Part shown: in pieces, positions 26,519 to 43,098 of the stretch
Layout: every line of letters starts with the position of its first letter
How positions within the stretch are numbered: position 1 is the stretch's first letter
Assembly (NCBI GenBank): GCA_021527695.1
Contig: JAKFAO010000004.1
Location: forward strand, 1,529,001 to 1,593,000
Direction of reading: 5' to 3'
DNA: 64,000 nt
Source: Naematelia aurantialba
Lineage: Eukaryota; Basidiomycota; Tremellomycetes; Tremellales; Naemateliaceae
Made by a program: the position numbers and the translations under genes
Notes under the pieces: model-generated
What the model saw: the letters and a program-made list of their open reading frames with translations, nothing else
What the model was told of the DNA's origin: nothing
The model's database searches: none

Positions 26519-26817
26519 TGTCATGACCCGGTTCGGATTGTCATGACCCACAGCACCGTGGTTTGACCTAGTGTGGAAAAGCTCATAGTAGCCAACAGTG
26601 GAAAGTATCATCGTGGGAAAGCTCATAGTAGCAAATAGTGGAAAGTCTTATCGTGGAAGTAGTTATTGTGGTTGAACCTTCCTCGCACTCATCTTGAACA
26701 CCTGGTCGACGCTACCTCATCGACCAGGCTGGTCACCGCTTGTCGTCCAACCAGTCCACAAGCTTCATGGTCTACACCCGTCAGACGTAGTCCAAGCTTA
26801 GTAAATCTGCTCTAGAG
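26519..26817 (+). repeat. LTR copy 3, direct, with internal deletion
   Basis: It repeats both ends of 24015-24472: TGTCATGACCCGGTTCGG at the start, and the ACACCCGTCAGACGTAG...AAGCTTAGTAAA part at the end. The TATA-containing centre is missing. A GAGAC/GTCTC-rich stretch follows (26816-26960). Confidence 0.65.
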
Positions 26818-26960
26818 ACTGTTTCTAGAGACAGCTCTTGAGACTCTCACGGGACACCTCTTGAGACTCTTCTAGAGAGTCTCCCCGATACGTCTCCCCA
26901 ATATCTCCGATATGTCTCTATAAGGGTTATAGAGACGTCTCTAGAAGGGCTCGGATACCT
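26816..26960. repeat. GAGAC/GTCTC-rich degenerate repeat tract
   Basis: Within about 145 bp the pentamer GAGAC or its complement GTCTC occurs about a dozen times, often as TCTAGAGAC. This gives many short inverted repeats. No coding potential. Confidence 0.55.
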
Positions 26961-27251
26961 CGCGGGATGAGACACCCACAAGGTATTTAAGTTGCACCTT
27001 GGGGAGGGAGTCTGACTTCTTCCCGAAGGATCAAAATATCATAAGTTACATCGCTAGACCTCATTGCTGCCCAAGCACTCTAGTCACATCTTCATTTCCC
27101 CCTTGAGCTTGCCGGATCCTTCCTAGCTCATTACGTCTACCCTACTGTCGACCAAGTCACAAGGACCCGAGCACTTAGCTCACCCCTTGTAAACGACAGC
27201 TTTCCACACGTCTTTGATTAGCTTGAGGTCAATCAAGGACGGGTCGTAACA

Positions 27252-28099
27252 GATCCTGTACTTCCGTTCTGGTAGTGTCGAGTAAGATCATAGAAGTTCG
27301 GAGATGGAATCATATGATCACGGTTTCGATGGACCATATTCGAATTGGTGAACATGGCACATATCACCCTCAGACTTAACCTTAGTTTGACAAAAGTTAT
27401 CTTCTGGTCGGTACCCATACGTCCGATCGATTGAAGCTTCGTGACACTACCGCTGCTCATTGTCCACTAAGCATCGGAAGAACGTCCGCTAAGAACCAAA
27501 CTAGCCTGAAGTTTGGAGGAAGGCTGATTGGGTGGACCATGTTGGGCAATATTCCTGCACAGCGAATGTTAGCGTCATATCGCCCGGCATCCGCCGCGAA
27601 ACCAACTTGCGGATTGCTTGCAACAGCCAGGTTCGACCGCGACAGCTCGTTTCAGGCCCAGGATATCCGTTCGACACGTAGAACAATGGGAAGAATGGTA
27701 GGCGCTCGCGCCGCGCACCGGGCATGGTGCCAACTCAAGCTGCCGGAAGCCCAGCCATTGATAATCGGCGGAAAGTGAGCAATGCCGAGAGCGACAAGCA
27801 AACCGATTGGATGGGACGCGAATCACCACGTGTTAGCCATGCGGCTATCTACAGTCAAGTCATGCGGCGATCACCGCCCCGCAAAAAGCGGCGGCGTTTT
27901 AACGCCAAGGGCAAGTCCGAGCCCATCGTCTAAAAATGGTGACGACCCATCGGCGTGTCCCGTCGCATCATGCGATGTCGCCAGATTGAGTACGTAGAGT
28001 ACAACAACCCCCCTACCCATCGAGGCTTTCTCATAGGATGCAATAGATTGCTGCGTGGGACCAGGCAATACTCGACTGTCCTCTTTCTGGGAACCCGGC
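27252..28099. other. Region upstream of YOR1-like gene, nothing identified
   Basis: About 850 bp between the last recognisable LTR end and the ABC transporter start. Several short open frames on both strands overlap each other and resemble nothing known. GC content is higher than in the LTR graveyard. It may hold the transporter promoter and 5' UTR. Confidence 0.4.
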
Positions 28100-34385
<6,286 letters not shown>

Positions 34386-34452
34386 ATCCTGAGACCCCTC
34401 TACATCCCGAAGCAATACAAATGCATCGGAAAGTGTTGGTATATAACAGTGT

Positions 34453-36261
34453 TTAAATCCAATTCTTCAGTCTCCACAGAATGGGTATGTGAGCGACTAC
34501 CTCATTCGCGATTTGTCGGCACAAGAGGACAAGGTCGCTAGGTTTGTGAATCACACCAGTAGGGCTACCGGAGAGATATCGCACTTGAATAGAAGGAATA
34601 TATCCTCCACCCGGAATCCATTGCGAAGTCTGCTTGTCAGCCCAAACGAGGTCGACTTCGAGCCTGCGCGAAGAAAATGGGATCACTGATCGGCTCGTGC
34701 CTATCGAAGCTATGACTGTAATGACTATAGGGTTTTTTCCAGTAGAGATATGAAGGCGACGCGGGGAAATTGTGGATGACACGGTTCTTGCTTTGTAAGG
34801 GTATACATAAACTGGGCCTGCCGTGCCGGCCGACGTGTGTGATGTTGATGGGGGTGGTACAAGCGCCGTGATTTCAGGATCGGAAATCTCATTCAACTGT
34901 CCATTAGCATGGGCAAACTGAAGAGGAGATGCGTACTCACAACGATCTCGTCATCTGAGAACTTCGCCTGACCTCCATGCAGCTTCACTTCTGCAGCCTG
35001 GGAAGAGTTTCTTCTATGGGAGACGGCTCGCCCGAGCATGGGCCGCGAACGGGATTGTGGATAGGTCGGCAACGGGATCATCACGTCGGAGCTCGTCTCT
35101 GTTTCTTTGTTGCTCTCGAGAGCGGAAACATCGCCCAATTTCACTCGTGCACACGCAGTGGGCTCTTTGTCTTTGATGAGTTTCAGAGAGGCGGCTTTAA
35201 CTCCACCAGTCTCATCGCCAATTGTAGGAGGCAGTAAGATAGGAGTTGCGGCCTCGTTCGTCGCGGATTTACCTTTGGGTCGCTCAGTACGCATGACGGC
35301 ATGACCAGATGGCTGGAATCTGAGGGGCAAAGTCGCCAAGGTTGAGGTCGCTAAGGGGAATTGGTCGCCGCCTCGCTGGACTTGGGTTCTCTCTCTTATA
35401 CTCCTGCTGCGACTTCTCCATGTTTGCTCTCTCTCTTCTTGGCTTTTGAAATCCTCTGCGTGTTTTGGCACGCTGGACCTGTTCCCCCTTCCTTGATGCA
35501 CTGTGAAAGAGCTACTCGTCGGGGATACTTGTGCCGGGGGAGGGAGAAAAGCGAGGCCTCGACCAGAAGAGCTCCGTACAACGGTGGGCTGATGTATACG
35601 TGGCAGTGAGGGGACCGAAGTAGAGACGGTACTGTCGCGTGAGTGATGTGAGTCAGGCGACCCCGGCACGATTTTCATTTCAGGGGTACCAGGGTCCTTG
35701 TCTTGGTTGGTGGCCAAGCCACCCGACGAAGCATCGACAGAGGGTGTTCTTCGTAAAACAGTTGTAGAGCCATGAACCGTAGTTGGCTGGTTCTCAATCA
35801 GTGTCTGGAGTAAGGAAGCCGCGCCCAATGGTGGCGACGCAGGAGAGGTAGAGGAGTCAGAATCGCTAGTCATAGTTAGCATAAAAAAGGCTCAGAACTT
35901 ACCGTCTGGAACGCTTTTCATTCTTATGGGACGAATATACATCGATGCCATCTGAAATGTCCCGAAACCGCTCTTCCTCCAGCTGCTTTGCCCGACTGGG
36001 TGTGCCCGACGTGAGGAAATGGCCGACCACGCTATGCCTTTGAGGCAGGCCATCCGTATCAGCGTCGAGCGGTGGTGGAGTGGGAGGAAGACCAGCGAGG
36101 CTGAAAGACGAAGACGAGGCAACCAGAGGGACCGGTGCTGAAGCTCCCAGAAACAAAGATGGAGGCCGGGAGGCAGTGTGCCTGTTCTCTCGAGGTGGCG
36201 AGGGGGAGAATGGCCGAGTCGCTTTCGGAGTGGGGTGGTCTGATGCAGTCATTGGACGCAT
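34453..36261 (-). CDS. Unrecognised Ser/Pro-rich protein with a short C-terminal globular part
   Basis: Exons from the 5' end: 36261-35903, 35865-34941, 34896-34453; 575 aa. The start at 36261 is the first in-frame ATG; the frame stays open upstream without ATG, so an earlier exon is possible. Residues 1 to about 400 are low-complexity Ser/Pro/Arg. The region after the last intron is more ordered (IVITVIASIGTSRSVIPF, LVWADKQTSQWIPGGGY, SDLVLLCRQIANEVV). No family is recognised. It converges with the ABC transporter, with 67 bp between stops. Confidence 0.6.
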
Positions 36262-36561
36262 GAAGCGCCTAGTTTCGGTCGAAGTTTGTCTTGCTGCAAA
36301 GGGTATGGAAGGGGGTGCAGATGTCTGAACAGAATCCACTGTAGCAACGAGACGCGGATCGAAACGGTGACAAGCCCTGTTCGATGACGGGCGATCCTTT
36401 TATGATCGGGCGAACCCGAAGAGGGTGGCAGCCACGTGGGAGTGATATAATATGCGTATGCTATATGACAGAGAACCAGCAGACATCCTAGGGGCCGGTG
36501 TGCAGCTCGACGCAGAGAGACATCACCCATATCGCCGCCCTACCCAAGCGTTTATCTTCTT

Positions 36562-37641
36562 CTACAAATCACCACGTCGAACTATCCCTCCGAGGTTGTC
36601 CTGGTACCACTTAGCCGTATGTCGAACGCGATCAAAGTCTCTCCCTTCAGCTCCCACAATCAACGCAATGTCGGCCCACGACGAGACTCGGGTTCCTCCA
36701 ATGGTGCGGCCCTTGAGTAAGGACAGCAACGATCCCTGATTAAGAAGCAGCTCTGCTAATATTAGTACTTGTCGGCTCAGGGGGACAGCCAAACTCACGC
36801 AGAATATTGGCTCTCACAGCTGGAGCCAGGACTGTACTTCCGCTACCCCTACTACGACGGACATTATCACCCGTCTCGTACGCCCCGCATCTACAAGATC
36901 CACAGGCGCCGTTCTCCCAAACCCGAAGCGGCGTGCCCTCGTCTTCAAGAGAATCGATGTCGTCACCCTCGATTTCGCGAGGTTTTGCGTCAGGCGCTCG
37001 CATTTGTCCGATGTACTCTATTTCGGTCATGTTATCCTCGTCCAGCAGACTTGTATTGTCTGGATGAGACGAGAGATTGTAGTGCGCATCGACCGAAGGG
37101 TCTGGTAACGTTCGCGAGAGACGTTGCACGTTTGGACGAGTTGTCTGGATTCTCTCAGTGTACTCTCTAAGGAAGCACCACCACTCACAGAAATGACTCC
37201 TGATGAGCGATCCTCACTGAGGAACACCACGTCATCCTCCTCGGCCAGACTTTGTTGCTGTCGGACCTGTTGCAGTCCATTCTGATCTGCCTGATGATGA
37301 AGAAGAATGTGCGAGTCGATGCCTTTACCGCGACGGAAAACCAGGTCGTGCGACTGCCGCAAACCGCTCTTTCGTGGAGGCGACGGAGACCGCGCTAGGT
37401 CAACGATCAGATCTTTAACCCGAACACAGCCAATCCCTATAAGGGCCTGCTCATCTCGAGAATCGACTGGAGGAGACCCACTGGGTGAGTGCTCACGTGG
37501 GCATTGACGGCGTTTCTGCATGGTCTGTAATGTGAGATGAGAACACGGGGGGCAGATGTCAAGAGAAATGTAACGAGACTTTTGGTACGAGCGCATGTTC
37601 AATAGGGCAATGTGTCCCGCTTGGACCGTTTCTATCGCCAT
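36562..37641 (-). CDS. Unrecognised acidic/Arg-rich protein, 333 aa
   Basis: Exons from the 5' end: 37641-37189, 37153-36799, 36755-36562. The frames join as ...RSSGVIS-RIQTTRPNVQRL... and ...VRANIL-PELLLNQGSL.... The middle holds a CGSCRCGAY cluster after an acidic stretch. The C-terminus (GGTRVSSWADIALIVGAEGRDFDRVRHTAKWY) looks ordered and could be a small conserved domain I do not recognise. The start is uncertain: an intron-like GT...CATTACAG stretch precedes a second ATG at 37521, so the protein may begin there. It is divergent from the kinase gene. Confidence 0.55.
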
Positions 37642-38019
37642 GGCAACCTTTGCGGGCTCCTTTGAATAGATCTGAAGACTGAGCACCGGGACTGTTTTAC
37701 ATGCTTACAACTCGGTGACAAAGGACATATTGCATTGATTTATATAGAAGACATGATACCTTGCACAGCGCACATACAGAGTTTCATATGACAGACATAT
37801 CACAGTAGGGAACGGAGAGACAGAGAGGTTGCAGTTAGGCACGCAGTTAGGTGTCCCAACTGGGCCGCAAGCCTTCCCATAAACATTCAAGGTGTAACCT
37901 TTGAGATCACGTGGTTATCGTGTGGCATCCTCGTGGCGATAAGGTGTCACCCTTGTTGCCCCTCCTTTGCTCTCTGTTGGTGGTGCACATACATTATTCT
38001 TGCTGTACTCATCAAAGTT

Positions 38020-40199
38020 ATGTCCCGACGATCACCCTCCGGTCGCCCGATGCTCTTAAAGCCTCCGGAGACTATTGTATCTCCACCTTCACCTACAGAC
38101 CTGAAAATAGGACACCCAGCAGTCTTCGAGCAGTCACTCAGTCCAGAGGAGTATGCCGTCGATCCAGGGAGCAGGGGGAACGATAGACCGTCAGATGCAA
38201 GTACATCATCAGACCACCTCACACCGACGTCGATTTCAGACACGCCTCTCTCTACCTCTCCGCAGAGGGAGCCTGCATTGCTGCATCCCGATTCTCCTGG
38301 TCTGTCGAGCACCCCCCAAGCCTCTTCGTCGGGTAACGGGCCTCCATTGTCTCCGCGCTCGCCGTCACCATCCTCTCCTCAGTACCGGCCCAAGCCGTTG
38401 GGTCATAGGCGCACCAGCTCCACACACAAAGTACGCGAAACCACTGACGGGTCTCAAAGAAGTACGGACTCGGGCGAGCGAATGGTTAACCAGTATCGTA
38501 TCGGGAAGAGTCTAGGCAGGGGCGCGTATGCTACTGTTGAGTTGGCAGTGGATGTTGGGACTGGAGTGGAATATGTGTGTGAATGTGGAGATGCCGCTGA
38601 CCCAAGGCCATCAAAGAATTTTCGAAATCTCGCTTGCACTACCAGGCTCTTCAGGCCAAGCAACGTCAGAGTGCTCGGCGCCGAGGTCGCCGGTCTGAGG
38701 CAATGCCGCAGGCTCCGGTCCGTGATGGCGACCGACAATCCAACGATCAACCTCTAGGACATGAGAGAGGCACAGGTCCTTGGAAGACCGCTCCCAATGA
38801 GGACCCGTTAGGCTTAATCCGTCGGGAGATTGCCGTCATGAAAAAGCTCGAGTGAGCACTCGAGACCCGCTGATAATAGGAGACGAGCTCATGACTGATG
38901 CGTCTGTATAGTCATCCCAACATCGTCCACTTATACGAGGCAATCTCCATGCCAAATGCTGATGCGTTGTTCCTGGTACTAGAGTACATGCCCGGAGGAG
39001 TCTTGATGCAGGTTCACCTAGCCCCGACGGCAGAAAACGTTTCTCCGCCATTCGACATGGAGCAAAGCCGGGAATACTTCCGACAACTATGTCTCGGACT
39101 AGAATACCTACATGCCAACGAGGTCATCCATCGCGATGTCAAACCCGACAATGTTTTGCTATCTGAAGATCGCTCGATAGTCAAGTTGTGCGATTTTGGT
39201 GTATCTGAGATGTTCGTGGGGCGTGGAGACGACAGGATAAAACAATCAGGCGGGAGTCCAGCCTTCCTTAGCCCTGAAAGCTTCGCGTGTAAGCAGCGAC
39301 ACATTTGGCTCAACCTTCACTGATAATGTAGCCAATACTGCCGACGTGCATGGCAAGGCCGTCGACATCTGGGCACTGGGAGTTACACTCTACTGCATGT
39401 TGACAGGTAGATTGCCTTTCAACGTGGAGAATCCGATCGAGCTATTTGAGGTTGTTCGTCAGCAGAGGTATGCACATGGAGCGAATCCGACTAACTGTAC
39501 AGTCCTGAGCTGCGCGCGGAATGGGACGAGGATCTGAAAAATCTCTTGCACGGCATGCTCGAAAAGGACCCTGGGCATCGGATCGAAATGAATGTGATTC
39601 GGGAGCACCCTTGGACGACGGCCAGAGGTGAACTCCCGATGATCCCGATTGATGACAATCTGTATCACCTGGGCAAGCATGTGGAAGAACCAACACAGGA
39701 GGAGTTGGGGAAAGCAATCGGCAGTCTGCGCAGCATTTTGTGAGTGGAACCTGCCCGTACGCTGCTGAATACTCAGCACGGTTGTCCGCGCTGTTCAAAA
39801 GTAAGATAGACTCTATCCAACAGCTAACCAATCAGGATGCGGCGTCTCCAACTTCATCGGAAATCCATGACAGCTCAACCACCATCAAGCCCAGGCTCTA
39901 CGAATCTCTCGCTCACATCCGGCTCAATGGACTCATATGCGTCCAACCCTCCTGGCACCGAGCTCACATCGAATGGAAGTGACATGGAAGTTGATGCAAA
40001 GGGGGGGTTCCAAAGTCCCGAGCCAATAGACAGCCCTTCAACCGAACGACAAACGACGGATCCATTCGCGGCATTGACGCCCCTCAAGACAAACCTCCCG
40101 GGTGCTCCGTTTCAAGATCCCGACGTGAAGGATGGCACGCTTTGCGAGTCCCCATCAGATGAAGGTCAAGATTCTACACCAGTCTCACAAACCAGATGA
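38020..40199 (+). CDS. SAK1: Serine/threonine kinase of the CaMKK/Sak1 (SNF1-activating) type
   Basis: Exons 38020-38574, 38607-38851, 38912-39288, 39332-39467, 39503-39739, 39777-39800, 39836-40199; 645 aa. A disordered Ser/Pro N-terminus of about 155 residues precedes the kinase domain (about 158-450). Visible motifs: GRGAYATVELA (glycine loop), AIKEF with Lys188, HRDVKPDN (Asp342), DFG (Asp361), PAFLSPE and DIWALGVTLYCMLTGRLPF. A basic insert between the catalytic Lys and the alpha-C helix (QAKQRQSARRRGRRSEAMPQ, about 200-215) is the RP-insert-like loop of CaMKK/Sak1/Tos3/Ssp1 kinases. These phosphorylate the activation loop of SNF1/AMPK. The C-terminal tail is Ser/Pro-rich. Confidence 0.82.
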
Positions 40200-40360
40200 A
40201 AACCTGTAGGCTGTACATACCATGGCGTATATATTGTTAGACTGGACATGTTGGTATGGATGCGGATGTTCATGTCGAAACGGCCCTCGCTCCTGCCACC
40301 TCCATTCCCTGAAACTCTTGTTGCAGTTGCATGATCTTTGACTGTCAGCTTACCACATAG

Positions 40361-40902
40361 TTACCCACGTACTTCGTTCTTTTTCCTCAACACTTTTTCT
40401 TCACTCTCCTTTAGTTGACTTTCCACCCGTGTACTTTGTATGTCAGCGATGTTCTGGCGCAAGAAGAACTGCCCTCACGTCTCGGCTCTAATAAAGTCTA
40501 AGCGTTTCTGGACGTTCTGCCTGGCTTCTGCCTGCTCTTGAGGGACAAGGGACGGCCCGACCAATTTGAAGATAGTATTATGGGCTTTGAGCTGGGAAAA
40601 TTCCTAACAAGCATCAGTCTGATGTGAGACATTGTACTGACCTGCAAAACGAGCTCGTTCTCTGTGAGTTGGGAGTCCAGTCTTTGCCTCGCTTCGACGA
40701 CGCTCGCCAGTTCTGAGCATGACGTTAGCATGGTGCGTAGTAGTCGAGCACGAGGTAGCCATGAAAGCCACCCTGGCGCCGGCAGCTATGATCGCATGGG
40801 GTGAACACGGAGAAACGGAAACTGACCCGCTTCCAACTGCTGGAACGCCAGCGACGACGATTGCAGCTTGGCTTGCAATACTTCAGCCTTCTTGTCGGCC
40901 AT
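40361..40902 (-). CDS. YKE2: Prefoldin subunit 6
   Basis: Exons from the 5' end: 40902-40827, 40712-40642, 40603-40479, 40433-40361; 114 aa, exactly the usual size. The two coiled-coil helices are visible (LQAKLQSSSLAFQQLEA-ELASVVEARQRLDSQL and RQNVQKRLDFIRAETTRVESQLK). The linker hairpin between them is NELVLQEFSQLKAHNTIFKLVGPSLV. Prefoldin hands unfolded actin and tubulin to the CCT chaperonin. The first intron (114 nt, GTCAGT donor) is long for this window. Without the last exon the frame ends at a TGA at 40475, losing the second helix end, so the four-exon model is preferred. Confidence 0.93.
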
Positions 40903-41138
40903 CTTGCAAATTGGGTAGGCTCGCACCTCAGTCGCTACTGTATGATGATCAGTCCACAATGCTGAGAAGAATGGACATCCCAACGGAAGGAAAATCCTCG
41001 TTTTGATGCCGATTCCTGGATTCTTTCCTTACCTCCTGCACTACTGCTTGCCTTCCATTTCGCCCCGCACCTTTTCCCATCTCGGCCATCATGCTCCGCT
41101 TCTCATGCTCGCAACATGCTACGTGATAGTGCTCGGAC

Positions 41139-42261
41139 ATGTCACGACACGATAATCCTGGCGATACTCCAGGCAAGAAGGTGGTCCCCGTTTCCGCCTC
41201 GGCGTTCTCATTCAGTCTAAACACTTCGGCATCCAAAAAGCATAAGCTCGCATCAGAATTGGAGACTCCTTCTCTACCAAGGATCTTGAGTGATAACGCT
41301 GGACCAAGCAAAGCCCAGAAACTCGATGTACAGGCGCAAGATACTCCCCGGAAAAGAGTCTTGAAGCCTCTCGAGTCGCTCTCCATACCAAACGCCTATA
41401 GATTTGCTTCGACTCCCGTGCCATTGACCCCTCGACAACGCATCAGCTGTGTGGTGGACGAAACTTCACCCTTACGACTGATTGGGAAGCACAAATACAA
41501 GGAGGAAGAAAGCAAAGAAGGCAAAGTGCTTCGTCCCGTCGGTGACCTGACCAACGAGATACTGGTCGATCAAGTTGGAAAGCGTACCACCCAGGTCAAG
41601 GACGAGCATGAGGGGATTGGAGTCAGTCCAGGCAAGCGCCAGAGCGGCTTCAAGAGGTCCAACAGAGGGTAAAGTGTTTTTCCCGCGACAGATCATCCCG
41701 TGCTCATGGCACTACAGACCTCTCCTCGCAACCTTGCAGCTTCAACGATTACTGCACAGCCACGCGGCGTCGACATTGCTATTCTATGTGTCCACGCACC
41801 GAGCCCTCTCTGGTCCTGTCGCTTTACAGCGGAAACCAAAACGAATCCAGTCCCGTCCTACTGTCGAGGACCATATACTTACCGCTCCACTTGTTCTACG
41901 GATATTGGACACGATACCGGCAGTTGCACATACGGGTGTACTGGCTCATTGTCGGATTTTGGAACAGCCTCCTGCTTTACGTTCGGTCTTTGAGTGTGTC
42001 GATGCGGATGAGTCAGCCATGACTACAGAAACAATAGCCGTCCTCTTCGAACCGCCGCCGGCGGAGGCGCCACGCTTAGGCATCGATTGCCGCCTCCTGT
42101 CTAACAGGATCGAGGGAGACAGACATCTGAACGCTGGGGTCTGGGGCCCATGGTCCGAAATCGAATTGCCAGCTCGGATCGAAAATGATTTTTGCCAAGT
42201 TGCACGCACCAGGAGAGCCATGTTTGCCAGTCGGTACCTGATTGCCGAGGCGCCATCGTGA
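41139..42261 (+). CDS. Unrecognised basic protein, 357 aa
   Basis: Exons 41139-41668 and 41718-42261, joined in phase. The N-terminal half is rich in Lys, Ser and Pro with repeated TP sites (PGKKVVP, TPRKRVL, PLTPRQR), as in a nuclear CDK substrate. The C-terminal half is more ordered: LLATLQLQRLLHSHAAS, EDHILTAPLVLRILDTIP, ETIAVLFEPPPAEAPRLG, then GVWGPWSEIELP and CQVARTRRAMFASRYLI. I recognise no family. It is divergent from prefoldin 6 (236 bp) and converges with the next gene (88 bp). Confidence 0.65.
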
Positions 42262-42349
42262 TGTTGTAGACGCCCTCACATCATATGCAGTAGCATCTCT
42301 GATTTCACCATGTCATAGCGTATCAGCTGGTACTCGGCTGTCATGTGCT

Positions 42350-43056
42350 TCAAAATGGCACGCCATACTGCTCCGGTGAGCGCTCCTGGCGGAAGGTCTA
42401 CGACCAAGTCAACTCACCATCCCAGAGTACAGATATGGGGAACTCATCATGATTCCATATGGGTATCCGACACTCCTCATTCCAACCCCACCCCATCCCG
42501 TTCCGTAAAGCATCGGATTTATACCATACATCCCGCCCATCCCATGACCACCTGCAATGTGAGCTGGCATAGGTCATCACACTTACCCAGTCCCGTCACG
42601 TACGGTATTCCGAGACCCCCTGCATAGTAGGGGCTCATTATCTACCCGCCATATCAGCGAACAGGAGTGGAAACAGACGACTTACACCATACATCGATTG
42701 CGGACTCCAGTACCCTCCGTACATGTAGCGTCCCGGCTTCAGCGCGCGAGCGAGTTTGAAGCAATTCTGCGTGAGGATCCCGTCCAACGTTCCAGGGCAG
42801 AGTCAGCCGTGCAAGGGGACAAGATGGCTTTAACGGTATGCTCCGCAAGGGTATGCCGTGTGGGGGATCGATAGAAGAGGTTACGGCGAAGCCAAGTCGG
42901 CTCGTCGTAAAGACAGGGAAGGAGAGATGCGCAAAGGATGGAGGGAACCTCTGACGGCCAAGAAGGGGCCTGCCAGCGGGACCGTCGGTCAGGACAAAGG
43001 AGCCACACTGTTGTTTTGTTCCGCAGGGCTACAAGGACCTCTGGTGAGGAGTGCAT
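42350..43056 (-). CDS. Small Met/Gly/Tyr-rich protein, first exon uncertain
   Basis: Proposed exons: 43056-42835, 42766-42686, 42641-42587, 42551-42418, 42370-42350; 170 aa. The last four are well bounded by splice consensus and have strongly biased composition: NCFKLARALKPGRYMYGGYW, then SPYYAGGLGIPYV, GMGGMYGINPMLYGTG and SSPYLYSGMQYGVPF. Such Gly/Tyr/Met-rich tails suggest a cell-wall or condensate-forming protein. The first exon (MHSSPEVLVALRNKTT...) rests only on the single available ATG and phase agreement. It would start 42 bp from the stop of the PDI gene, which is tight. Confidence 0.45.
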
Positions 43057-43098
43057 AACCGTGATGTTTCACATGCATACGGATACTGTACAACATGT

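Larger units (their letters stand above)
22894..27251. mobile_element. Gene-free nest of degenerate LTR-retrotransposon fragments
   Basis: About 4.4 kb without a conserved coding sequence. It is made of LTR-like blocks ending in TGTCA...TGACA or TGTTACG...CGTAACA, in both orientations, with small tandem repeats. At least three LTR families are recognisable by internal similarity: one related to the LTR at 58422-58834, one with three copies (24015, 25921, 26519), and one with inverted halves (23559-23730 against 27070-27251). No RT, integrase or gag remnant is readable, so these are solo or truncated LTRs nested in each other. Confidence 0.75.

Noticed and set aside
22894..27251. CRISPR-like array from the 20-bp repeats and LTR sub-repeats
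   Set aside because: Repeats are directly adjacent without unique spacers, and the genome is eukaryotic.
27431..27961. Small plus-strand gene upstream of the ABC transporter
   Set aside because: Overlapping open frames in several frames, none with recognisable domain or consistent splice sites.
40475..40902. Prefoldin 6 ending at the TGA at 40475
   Set aside because: That end lacks the last part of the second coiled coil; a 45-nt intron with good consensus leads to the complete 114-residue protein.
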